From Acidimicrobiales bacterium (GTDB lineage Bacteria > Actinomycetota > Acidimicrobiia > Acidimicrobiales > Iamiaceae), in assembly GCA_020439605.1 (NCBI GenBank), contig JAGQSI010000030.1:1-11880 (forward strand): a DNA stretch of 11,880 bases, in the 5' to 3' direction. Positions 1 through 6,289 of this stretch are shown piece by piece. Numbering within the stretch: position 1 is the first letter of the stretch; every line of letters begins with the position of its first letter. A program made the position numbers and the translations under genes. Under the pieces are notes generated by a model. It was given only the letters and a program-made list of their open reading frames with translations, was not told the DNA's origin and did no database searches.

Positions 1-1
1 C

Positions 2-736
2 GTCTGGTCGCTCCCGAACCTCCACGGCGACATCGTCGCTGTCGTCGATAACTCCGGGGCGACCGTTGGGGTGACGGCCACCTACGGACCCTACGGCGAA
101 GCCAGCATCAACGTAGACAACAGCCACGGCAACCTCGACTACGGCTGGCTCGGCCAACACCAGCGCCCCACCGAAACCCAGGCCGGCCTCGCCACCACCA
201 TCGAGATGGGCGCCCGGCAATACGACCCTGTAGTCGGTCGCTTTCTCGAGGTCGACCCTATCGAGGGCGGATCAGCCAACGATTATGACTATGTTGCAGG
301 AGACCCCGTAAACAGCTTCGACCTCGATGGATTGTGCCGATGGGGATGGAAGTGCCTCAGGCAGAAGGCTCGCAACGCCGCCAACTGGGCCAATGGATCG
401 AGTGTCCTTGGCTATGGCATATCTCGAATAACAGGGTCTAAGTGCAGGCAGAACAAGCTTCGTGGAATTCAAGTGTGCACCGGAGCAAAGCGATTCGGGT
501 TCCTGCATAACCAACGAGGCGGAACGACCTTTGGTAGTTTCTACATAACCTCACGTAAGAAGGTGGACAATCGGCTCGCTCGACACGAGGCGAAGCATGC
601 GAACCAATGGATGGGTGGTGGTCTGTTCGCTCTTTCATACCTCGGGTTCGGAAAGCGGTGGGAGAAGCAAGCCGGCCTGAGGGACGGTTGCTATCACGCT
701 GATCGCAATGGGCGAAAGAGGTCTGGGTGCCGGTAG
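2..736 (+). CDS. Rhs-family protein, C-terminal part with putative zinc-metallopeptidase toxin tip (5' end outside window)
   Basis: The frame is open from the window edge to TAG at 734-736, so this is the last ~244 residues of a longer gene; the GTG at 71 is internal. Residues 1-110 are the Rhs-associated core: an LHGD-type motif, YGPYGE, then ARQYDPVVGRFLEVDP, GGSANDYDYV and DPVNSFDLDGL, which in this family marks the boundary to a variable tip. The ~130-residue tip contains RHEAKHANQW at nt 581-610, an HExxH zinc site, followed about 20 residues later by RWEKQAGL, whose glutamate could be the third ligand. This layout matches metallopeptidase tips of polymorphic toxins. The tip has six cysteines, suggesting disulfides and an extracytoplasmic site of action. 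Known of the family: Rhs shells encapsulate and deliver a C-terminal toxin. The protease and toxin roles here are inferred; a housekeeping secreted peptidase domain is the alternative. Confidence 0.85.
   Translation, partial: VWSLPNLHGDIVAVVDNSGATVGVTATYGPYGEASINVDNSHGNLDYGWLGQHQRPTETQAGLATTIEMGARQYDPVVGRFLEVDPIEGGSANDYDYVAGDPVNSFDLDGLCRWGWKCLRQKARNAANWANGSSVLGYGISRITGSKCRQNKLRGIQVCTGAKRFGFLHNQRGGTTFGSFYITSRKKVDNRLARHEAKHANQWMGGGLFALSYLGFGKRWEKQAGLRDGCYHADRNGRKRSGCR
714..729 (+). promoter_or_regulatory. Ribosome binding site and GTG start of the lipoprotein gene, inside the Rhs 3' end
   Basis: GAAAGAGG at 714-721 is followed by five bases and the GTG at 727. The site lies inside the last Rhs codons, so the lipoprotein is translated by re-initiation or coupling with the Rhs gene. 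It supports the GTG over later starts, because this start also gives a complete signal peptide. Confidence 0.6.
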
Positions 737-1218
737 TCCGTATCGGGGCTATTGTCCTGATCGCGTTCACCGCGATGGGCCTGGCGGGGTGTGTTGACTC
801 CGGACGCAACCTTCCGCCTGACATCCCTGTTGGACATCTTGATGGGGTAGCGGTGGTTGTTGATGATCGGTGCGGTGAAGCTTCAGTTGCCACAATTGAG
901 GTGCGTATATGGAACGATGAGGCAGGAACGGGTTCGCCGTTGCACCCCAGAATGAAGGCTGAAACGTTCTTGGAGATGAAGGACGGTCGGCGCCTCCTGA
1001 AAATCCCTGAACTCGGAACCAAAGGCGTCCCGAACGCAGGCGGAGGGATGTCGGAGACCAATACATATCAGATCATTCTTCACCGAAGTGATGGCGCAGA
1101 GAACGAAGCCTTCATCGGCCCCGATGTCTTGCTTGATTCACGCTCTGGAATAGAGTGGGATGGGCACTTCATCTCATTGGATGAATACCAAACAAGAGGT
1201 AAATGCTACTACTACTAA
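727..1218 (+). CDS. Small putative lipoprotein, candidate immunity protein of the Rhs tip
   Basis: This 163-residue protein begins with a short basic N-terminus, a hydrophobic stretch (about residues 6-18) and the lipobox LAGC. Signal peptidase II would cleave before Cys22 and leave a lipid-anchored protein on the outer face of the membrane. The mature part is polar, has no further membrane segment and has two more cysteines (DDRC near residue 48, and GKC just before a terminal YYY). I recognise no domain. The gene overlaps the Rhs stop by 10 bases, the classic position of an immunity gene. A surface-anchored immunity protein would make sense against a toxin acting outside the cytoplasm. The immunity role is an inference from position; an unrelated small lipoprotein is possible. 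Confidence 0.75.
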   Translation: MPVVRIGAIVLIAFTAMGLAGCVDSGRNLPPDIPVGHLDGVAVVVDDRCGEASVATIEVRIWNDEAGTGSPLHPRMKAETFLEMKDGRRLLKIPELGTKGVPNAGGGMSETNTYQIILHRSDGAENEAFIGPDVLLDSRSGIEWDGHFISLDEYQTRGKCYYY

Positions 1219-1376
1219 CTTCATAACCCAGGTTACTCGCAAGGAGAATTCGTGTGGTTCAGCAACGGGGGCTAGGTGGGTCCACGGTGTATTTTGTCGT
1301 CCAAGCGCAGTTGTCATGTTGCTGGCTTTGGAACAACAGCCAGTGGCCGCGGACGATGATCTGGCCCAGCGGGCCA
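1219..1376. other. Short gap with an orphaned translation start
   Basis: AAGGAG at 1241-1246 is a strong ribosome binding site with two possible starts downstream. GTG at 1252 gives only a seven-codon frame (VWFSNGG, then TAG). GTG at 1254 opens a frame that reads about 40 unique residues and then runs antisense through the ligA remnant to 1628. This looks like the 5' end of a lost gene fused to foreign sequence, not a functional gene. Confidence 0.35.
1362..1376 (-). terminator. GC-rich hairpin directly after the ligA-like stop (relict terminator)
   Basis: TGGCCC and GGGCCA form a perfect 6-bp stem around a three-base loop. On the reverse strand the hairpin begins immediately after the TGA (1377-1379) that ends the ligA-derived frame. 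No T-tract follows, which is common in high-GC actinobacteria. The position suggests that the native ligA terminator came along with the fragment. Confidence 0.35.
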
Positions 1377-2162
1377 TCAGGCCGTCTTGTTGTCGTTTGC
1401 GAGAGCGGCGAGCCAGTCGGCTGTCTCGATGCGGATGCCGAGCTGCTCGGCCTTCGTGTGCTTCGACGAGCCAGGGCCTGCAGAGATCAGCAAGGTCGTG
1501 TTCTTCGAGACGGACCCGGACGACTAGCCACCGAGGCGTTCGATGAGGTCGTTGACCTCGTCGCGGCCGTAACCGGGGACGGAGCCGGTGATTACTACGG
1601 TCTCACCGGAGAGCGGAAGATCGGCTAGATCGACGGCGGTCTTGCCGTAGTTCTCGTCAGTCCATCGCCAGCCCTGCTTCTGCAATCGGTCGATCAACGG
1701 TAGGAGGTGGCGGAGCTCGTCACGGATCACCTCGGCCCTCCGTTCACCGATCCTTTCGACGGCGCACAGCTCGTCGATCGACGCTTGGCTGAGGTTGTCC
1801 ATGTGGCCGAAATTTGCAGCGAGGCGCTTCGACATGCGGTGCCCGGTCATGCGGATGCCGAGAGCGGTGACGAGCGAAATCGGTGGCGAGGATCGTGGCG
1901 ATCGTGTGTTCCCCGACGCCTTCGATGTCGAGGGCGTCACGGGAGCAGGCGTAGACGAGCAGTGCGCCGGCCCCAGCGGTGCAGTCCCGGTTGACGCAAC
2001 GCTATCGCTTTTCGGACGGGTCAAGGTCGGTGCCGCATTCCACGCACTCGGTCGGCATGACCTACGGCGTCGAGTCGCCGGGTCGGACGTCGCTGGCTTC
2101 GAGGTCGGAGGGGTTGTGGAGTGTTGGGTGGCTGACGGTGGTGCCGGCGACGCCTAATGTCC
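1377..2162 (-). pseudogene. ligA: Decayed fragment of NAD-dependent DNA ligase (C-terminal half)
   Basis: On the reverse strand the pieces follow LigA order. First is the end of the OB fold (GVAGTTVSHPTLHN, LEASDVRPGD, about 2073-2157). Next are a zinc finger with all four cysteines (TECVEC ... RCVNRDC, about 1981-2055) and the start of the helix-hairpin-helix domain (ALDIEGVGEHTIATIL). Then come a later part of that domain (VTALGIRMTGHRMSKRLA ... IDELCAVERIGERRAEVI) and a BRCT domain (LSGETVVITGSVPGYGRDEVNDLIERLGG ... SKNTTLLI ... WLAALAND). Lesions: TAG at 2062-2064, 2002-2004 and 1524-1526, where the family leads one to expect Trp, Trp and Lys; a missing stretch in the OB fold; and a frame change near 1870-1890 with about 45 residues of the helix-hairpin-helix region gone. 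The adenylation domain is absent. Intact LigA joins DNA nicks using NAD; this copy cannot. The functional ligA must lie elsewhere. Confidence 0.88.
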
Positions 2163-3006
2163 GAGCACGACACCATCGGGTCTTGCTGCTGCGGTGGCTG
2201 CGTCGAAATATTTGTGCAAGATCGACTACAGCGATTTCGGTGCTGGTGAAACTTTGTTGTGGTACACCGCGGCGGTGTCGTCGTGGGATCAGCAACTCGC
2301 CCGCATCGTTGACCCCGGCGACACATCGTCGGGGTCGAAGGCGCCGCCGGAGGTCACCGACTTCGCCTACGACACCAACGGTCAGATGACCAAAGTTCGT
2401 GACCCGCTCGCCGCCGATGCGGTCGCTACTGGGGTCCGCTCCAACGACGACACGACTATGTGGTTGATTTCTTACAGTGCGGGCCGAGTCTCCGGGGTGA
2501 AGTCCCCGATACCGAACGGGAGCGAAGCCCGCCAGGAACACACCTACGACTACACGTCATCTACTCGGACCTACGTCAACGCCACCGGCCTCGGCTCCAC
2601 GACCGGGCACCTACGCGACGTGACCTTCGATGACCGTGGCCGGGTCACGAGCGACGCCGATCAGGCCGGACGCACCATCAAGCAGGTCTGGAACGCCCAC
2701 GACGAGCTTCTGTCGAGCCGTGATGTGGCTACCGGACTGAAGTCGACCACCGACTACGACACCAAGGGTAATGCTGTGTCGCAACGGGGACCAGCACCTG
2801 CTACTTGGTGGTCCAGCATCGATGCCACCGGAGCCCCAACTACACCCAACCAGGCTGTAACGCCGCGAATGCAGAACCGTTACGATGAAGGCTGGGGTGC
2901 TACGCGGATTCCGGACACAACAAGAATCAACCAAGGCATAACAAACTCCACTGGCCGTCTTGTCGCGGACCGGGTACGGCTCCATCGTCCGGGACCTCAG
3001 AGTTGA
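2158..3006 (+). pseudogene. Orphan Rhs/YD-repeat fragment
   Basis: The frame opens after TAA at 2155-2157 and ends at TGA 3004-3006; the nominal GTG at 2194 has no convincing ribosome binding site. The protein carries YD-type repeats such as FAYDTNGQMTKVRDP, VTFDDRGRVTSDADQAGRT, WNAHDELLSSRDVATG and TDYDTKGNAVSQRGP, which belong to the middle of an Rhs shell. It has no signal peptide, no complete core domain and no toxin tip. After about RYDEGW (nt ~2880) the Rhs character is lost, marking a second breakpoint. Its left edge abuts the ligA remnant. It represents an upstream part of an Rhs gene lying downstream of another Rhs gene's 3' end, which suggests rearrangement or a displaced cassette. 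It is very unlikely to be functional alone. Confidence 0.75.
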
Positions 3007-3180
3007 GGCCTCCAACAAGGATATCGGCTATCGGAGGGTGGGCGGCGGGGGACTGCTGCGGGGTGTTCGTAATCTCACCAGGTGGTCCATACAAGCATTG
3101 AGAGTTACGTTGATTGAGTAGCGGAGTATTCGCACCTGTTACCTACTTGGCACCTAGATCTGGGTACGTTCTTTGGTGAA

Positions 3181-3828
3181 TCAACGTCGCCAGAACAAGT
3201 GGTGAACAACGCCACTTGTTGGGCTCGTGACTCGCTCCAGATGGAAGCGATCCAACAGTTCGTCAGGTGTTTCCCATAGGCGTTTGCCTCGGCCTAGTTG
3301 GACTGGGGCCATGGCGACGTGCATCGTGTCGATGAGGTCCGCTTCAAGGAACTCCAGCACTGTGTGCACTCCGCCTCCTAGACGGACGTCTTTGCCGTCT
3401 GCGGCTTGCTTTGCTGTCTCGAGCGCTTCGTGAGGTGTGGTATCTAGGAAATGAAACGTCGTGTCATCAAGGGAGAAGCTGGGCCGGCTGTGGTGGGTTA
3501 GCACAAAAACCGGAGTGTGGAACGGGGGCATATCGCCCCACCACCCTTTCCACTCCAGGTCTGGCCAAGGACCACGAACAGGGCCGAACTTGTTACGTCC
3601 CATGATTTCCGCACCAATATTGTTGGTGAAGTCACGGGTGAAATAGTCATCGAGGCCGCGGGTACCTCCAGGTTCGGTTCTGTTAGGCCAACTAGCGGTA
3701 GCTCCGGCCCACGCCGCCAAGTCCGCAGGGTTGGCATGACCGAATGGAGATTCGAGGCTTTGCCCCTCCCCAGTGCCAAAGCCATCGCTGGACACAAAGA
3801 AATTCTGAACCCGAAGTAGCTGGCTCAT
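3181..3828 (-). CDS. Dihydrofolate reductase-fold family protein (RibD C-terminal-like)
   Basis: The 215-residue protein has the landmarks of the RibD_C/DHFR-like family. These are an N-terminal strand followed by SSDGF, a first-half motif IMGRNKFGPVRGPW (about residues 74-87), and VFVLTHHSRPSF before the middle strand. Next come the nucleotide-binding LGGGVHTVLEFLEADLIDTMHVAMAPVQLGRG (about 150-181) and a terminal hydrophobic strand (VHHLFWRR). Members bind NADPH and reduce small heterocyclic substrates; the substrate of this subgroup is generally unknown. The length is typical, and an ATG start is preceded by a GAGAGG-like ribosome binding site. It faces the Rhs debris and lies 125 bases after the three-gene operon on the same strand, so it is probably transcribed separately. 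It is not a classical folA-type dihydrofolate reductase. Confidence 0.85.
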   Translation of the reverse strand: MSQLLRVQNFFVSSDGFGTGEGQSLESPFGHANPADLAAWAGATASWPNRTEPGGTRGLDDYFTRDFTNNIGAEIMGRNKFGPVRGPWPDLEWKGWWGDMPPFHTPVFVLTHHSRPSFSLDDTTFHFLDTTPHEALETAKQAADGKDVRLGGGVHTVLEFLEADLIDTMHVAMAPVQLGRGKRLWETPDELLDRFHLERVTSPTSGVVHHLFWRR

Positions 3829-3920
3829 CTGGACTGCCTCTCATTGCTGCGACAACCGCGGCTTGCGGGTAGCCAATGATGCCACCATTTCATGTAGCAC
3901 CGCTCTAGCTTGGTTGAATC

Positions 3921-3948
3921 CTTGGAGTCCTCCTAGAGCCGACTCAAG
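3921..3948 (-). terminator. Possible hairpin downstream of the three-gene operon
   Basis: CTTGGAGTC (3921-3929) pairs with GACTCAAG (3941-3948) as an 8-bp stem with one bulged base and an 11-base loop. It lies just beyond the stop of the last operon gene on the reverse strand. No T-tract follows, so termination is only a suggestion. Confidence 0.22.
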
Positions 3949-3953
3949 CCGTC

Positions 3954-4457
3954 TCAACCCGTGCAGCCTTGTAAGAAGTCAGGTCCCCTTGGGAGGGTCG
4001 TGACCCGTGTAAGTCCTGAACGAGTCCGAGCTCTCACCTCTACGCGATCTGAGGTGTATCGCGCACCGTTGTACAGCCACACGACTACCAGAGATTCCCC
4101 CTCTTTGAGGGTCCGTGGTTTGTAAGGAACGAGATTCGGCGATGCGCAGTCTGTGCTGAGGTATTCAAACAGCTTCTGCCATTTACCGCTTGTGTCCATG
4201 CCATAACGAGCCGCATCAATGGTGACGTTGGTGGGGGAGTCGTTGCGGATAACAACTCGTTCGTAACGGTTTCCGTTGATGGTAACTGCACGGTTTCCGC
4301 CGCTAAGGCGAGGGTTTGCTACGCCTGATAACGCAATCACGTAGAGCAACACGAAGATAACGCAAACAGGAATCACGAAGAACAACACAGGCCTGCGTAT
4401 AGACCACGGTGAGCGTCTCTTGCGGAGCTTGTAGTTGGTGGCTCTGGTGGGATTCAT
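3954..4457 (-). CDS. Single-pass membrane protein of unknown function
   Basis: This 167-residue protein has a strongly basic N-terminus (RATNYKLRKRR, about residues 5-15), one hydrophobic helix at about residues 24-46, and a ~120-residue polar C-terminal part. By the positive-inside rule the N-terminus is cytoplasmic and the large domain is outside. Two cysteines in the outer part (STDC, and QGC near the end) could form a disulfide. I recognise no family. Its ATG overlaps the regulator's TGA by four bases (ATGA), so it is translationally coupled as the third gene of the operon. By context it may work with, or report to, the membrane protein encoded first, but no function can be read from the sequence. 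Confidence 0.75.
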   Translation of the reverse strand: MNPTRATNYKLRKRRSPWSIRRPVLFFVIPVCVIFVLLYVIALSGVANPRLSGGNRAVTINGNRYERVVIRNDSPTNVTIDAARYGMDTSGKWQKLFEYLSTDCASPNLVPYKPRTLKEGESLVVVWLYNGARYTSDRVEVRARTRSGLTRVTTLPRGPDFLQGCTG

Positions 4458-4834
4458 GTGCCCTCTAGGTCGAGTCGGCCGAACGCTGCGCGCAGTTGGC
4501 TGATGGCGTTGTCCACGCTGAGGCCTCGGTGTCGAGCTTCTAATGCAAGTCGTTCAGCGCTATCAGTGAGAGCTGTTTCGTCTGGACTTACAGCGTGAAC
4601 AGTTGGTTCTACGACCGTTCCGCGACGTCCTGCAGCCGAGACGAGACCTGCAGCTTCCAGTGCCTTGTAGGCCCGACCAACAGTGTTGATCGCGACCCCT
4701 AGGTCATTGGCTAGATGGCGAATAGCTGGTAGCCGGCTACCTCTGGGGAGCGCTCCAGATTGAATCATTGCTGTTAGTTGATCGCTTATCTGCACGTATG
4801 GCGGAGGCCCTGAAGGGTTGATTCGGATCATCAT
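4454..4834 (-). CDS. GntR-family transcriptional regulator, YtrA subfamily
   Basis: The 126-residue protein is a winged-helix DNA-binding domain with a short tail. It opens with PPYVQISDQLTAMIQSGALPRGSRLPAIRHLA, then the recognition region LGVAINTVGRAYKALEAAGLV (about residues 45-65) and a wing ending RRGTVV (about 70-75). About 50 mostly helical residues follow, instead of the ~150-residue effector domain of FadR or HutC types. This short form is the YtrA class, whose members usually repress their own operon of membrane or ABC-transporter genes in response to cell-envelope stress. It sits between two membrane protein genes with ATGA overlaps on both sides, which fits autoregulation of this operon. 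The inducing signal is unknown. Confidence 0.9.
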   Translation of the reverse strand: MMIRINPSGPPPYVQISDQLTAMIQSGALPRGSRLPAIRHLANDLGVAINTVGRAYKALEAAGLVSAAGRRGTVVEPTVHAVSPDETALTDSAERLALEARHRGLSVDNAISQLRAAFGRLDLEGT

Positions 4835-5715
4835 GAGGGGCTCACTGCCCGAAGCGATCTACTTACTCGCCAAGGTTTAAAGGACCAATAGCGCCAGGCG
4901 AAAAGGGCGCCCACCAACGGGAGCAGCGGTAGCCAGCCCCGTAGACCGAACGGGAGCTTTGGGACGGCTTCAATCTGAAGGGTGATCAATTGCCCGGCGA
5001 CACAAACGATCGCGGCGGTACCGGCACCGCTGAGGTGGTGAATAGTTGAGGATCGAACAGCATCATCTACTGCTAAAAGTTCGGGCTCCATGAGCGGTTG
5101 GCGCCGGTCCAGCACTGCGCGTCGCAGAACCACAACCAGTGCACAGATCGCAATTGCTACTGCGGTGCCAATGAGGAACGTGAGGGTGGTACTCGGTGGA
5201 CGTAAAGCAGCCCTGCTCGGAGGTGCTGGTTTGATGATCGCGACGGCAGCAACCAAGGCGGTCAACGCCGTGGCCACCAGGGGAGCGACGGCGAGGCCGC
5301 GAGCGATGTAGTCCGTAGTGCTGCGTGGCGTTAGCGAAGCGACACCAGTTTCTCCGGGTCTTGGTAGCTGTCGCTCAGCCCACGCGGCCCCTAGAAGCCA
5401 CCCAGATATGACCCAAGCCCAAAAACCGAAACCCGCTGAGCTGTCTACCCCGAATGCATAGTCAAACACTGAGCCGATTACGAGTCCGCTAATGGCGCCA
5501 GTGACTCGCAACACGCCGGTCAGTTGGCAGTACCAGCGAGCGAATGGTGTGGTGGCGGGGCTGAGTAGAATCCCGTGAGAGCGTGCCCAACTCGGGGCCA
5601 AGTCCGCCTTGTGTACGCCTCGGCTAAAGATTCCGACTGCTAGGGAGGCGTAAATCAGTGTGGCCACGACTACCAGAGCTAGCTCTGCAATCGGCCAACC
5701 AGTTGAATTGCCCAT
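4831..5715 (-). CDS. Polytopic membrane protein co-transcribed with a GntR regulator
   Basis: From the ATG at 5715 the protein has 294 residues and about seven hydrophobic helices, near residues 7-31, 69-90, 97-115, 140-160, 178-199, 231-252 and 258-277. No ABC ATPase or enzyme motif is visible and I recognise no specific family. A longer frame begins with TTG at 5754, but that base falls at the predicted transcription start of the promoter at 5760-5788. The ATG at 5715 (or GTG at 5718) is therefore preferred; GGGGAA seven bases upstream of the ATG serves as ribosome binding site. It is the first gene of the operon and its stop overlaps the regulator's start by four bases. By analogy with YtrA-type operons it is a likely target of that regulator. 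Confidence 0.75.
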   Translation of the reverse strand: MGNSTGWPIAELALVVVATLIYASLAVGIFSRGVHKADLAPSWARSHGILLSPATTPFARWYCQLTGVLRVTGAISGLVIGSVFDYAFGVDSSAGFGFWAWVISGWLLGAAWAERQLPRPGETGVASLTPRSTTDYIARGLAVAPLVATALTALVAAVAIIKPAPPSRAALRPPSTTLTFLIGTAVAIAICALVVVLRRAVLDRRQPLMEPELLAVDDAVRSSTIHHLSGAGTAAIVCVAGQLITLQIEAVPKLPFGLRGWLPLLPLVGALFAWRYWSFKPWRVSRSLRAVSPS

Positions 5716-5753
5716 CACAGTCTTCCCCGGTGTTGTCTTAAATGCTTGGGACA

Positions 5754-5764
5754 ATAGGTACTAT
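5754..5764. promoter_or_regulatory. Candidate operator dyad over the -10 box
   Basis: ATAG-GTA-CTAT is a perfect short inverted repeat overlapping the -10 box and the likely transcription start of the membrane protein/gntR operon. GntR regulators bind such dyads, and a protein bound here would block initiation. The half-sites are only four bases, so chance is possible. Confidence 0.3.
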
Positions 5765-5788
5765 ACGGTCAGTGGGTTTATGTGTCAA
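5760..5788 (-). promoter_or_regulatory. Sigma-70-type promoter of the three-gene operon
   Basis: On the reverse strand a perfect -35 box TTGACA (5783-5788) is followed by a 17-base spacer and the -10 box TATAGT (5760-5765), five of six consensus bases. The predicted start of transcription is near 5753, giving a leader of about 38 bases before the ATG at 5715. Confidence 0.72.
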
Positions 5789-6289
5789 CCATTTGAGATA
5801 AATGAGTGCCTTAAGCGTGGCCTAGGTCAGCCGAGGCCACGTCAGTGTGGCTCAAGCGTGGTCTCAACCATCTCTGCGAGTTGCCCGATACCGTGGGGAT
5901 TGCCCAAAACGTAGCGAGCGTGGTAGTCACGATCATTGCTGTGGATACGGTCACTTCGTCTTCAATGCCTGTTGCGTTGAGGGTAAGTTGCAATTGGCTC
6001 CGCTCCGCAGGCTCAGATAAGAACAACGTCGCCCGCAGGGTCGGCGATTGCTACCTCAGCAGCTATGCCCTTGTAGAAACGGCGAGCCGGGGCGTGCTGA
6101 AGAATGGTCTTGAACCAGAACTAGATCTAGGTCTCGCCCATGATGAGGAACCCAGCCGTCTTTTGCAACGATCTGGCTAGAAACTATCGAGGTGGCCACT
6201 TAGAGACCTCAGCTTTGCGAAGTACTTCTATCACCATGTCAAAACCGAGTGGACTTGGCTAGCTCCGAAGCGGCAAGGTTGGCGTCATC
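5789..6289. other. Intergenic stretch between the divergent operon promoter and pheS
   Basis: No intact gene, tRNA or recognisable leader is seen. An 8-bp inverted repeat (CGTGGCCT 5816-5823, AGGCCACG 5834-5841, 10-base loop) has no T-tract on either side. No run of Phe codons or T-box-like specifier structure was found upstream of pheS, and no promoter close to consensus was found for pheS. A broken reverse-strand frame is listed separately. Confidence 0.5.
5811..6237 (-). pseudogene. Possible remnant of a reverse-strand gene, broken by stops and a frame change
   Basis: From ATG at 6237 one frame reads MVIEVLRKAEVSKWPPR, TAG, then about 18 residues, two TAG codons (6127-6129, 6121-6123), then FWFKTILQHAPARRFYKGI and AAEVAIADPAGDVVLI to TGA at 6013-6015. 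An adjacent frame takes over at 6026 with LSEPAERSQLQLTLNATGI and a hydrophobic stretch, ending in TAA at 5811-5813. The pieces read like protein and the first has G or C at many third positions, but I recognise no family. It could equally be chance. Confidence 0.2.

Noticed and set aside
1795..2389. Forward-strand frames of 120-136 residues over the ligA remnant
   Set aside because: They are antisense to recognisable LigA sequence, lack ribosome binding sites and show Arg-rich, low-complexity composition typical of shadow frames.
1219..3180. Transposon or insertion sequence causing the rearrangements
   Set aside because: No transposase or recombinase coding sequence, terminal inverted repeats or target duplications could be identified in the window.
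3107..3187. 9-bp inverted repeat ACGTTGATT / AATCAACGT flanking the end of the reductase gene
   Set aside because: With a 63-base spacer, repeats of this size are expected by chance a few times in a window this long, and no mobile element or duplication accompanies it.
5816..5841. 8-bp inverted repeat as a terminator or RNA element
   Set aside because: No T-tract follows on either strand, no gene ends next to it, and stems of this size occur by chance.
1377..6237. Amber codons as sense codons (TAG recoding), since interruptions in both suspected dead genes are TAG
   Set aside because: The Rhs gene, pheT and the hydrolase all end in TAG at the expected protein end, and the ligA remnant also has deletions and a frame change, so decay explains it better.
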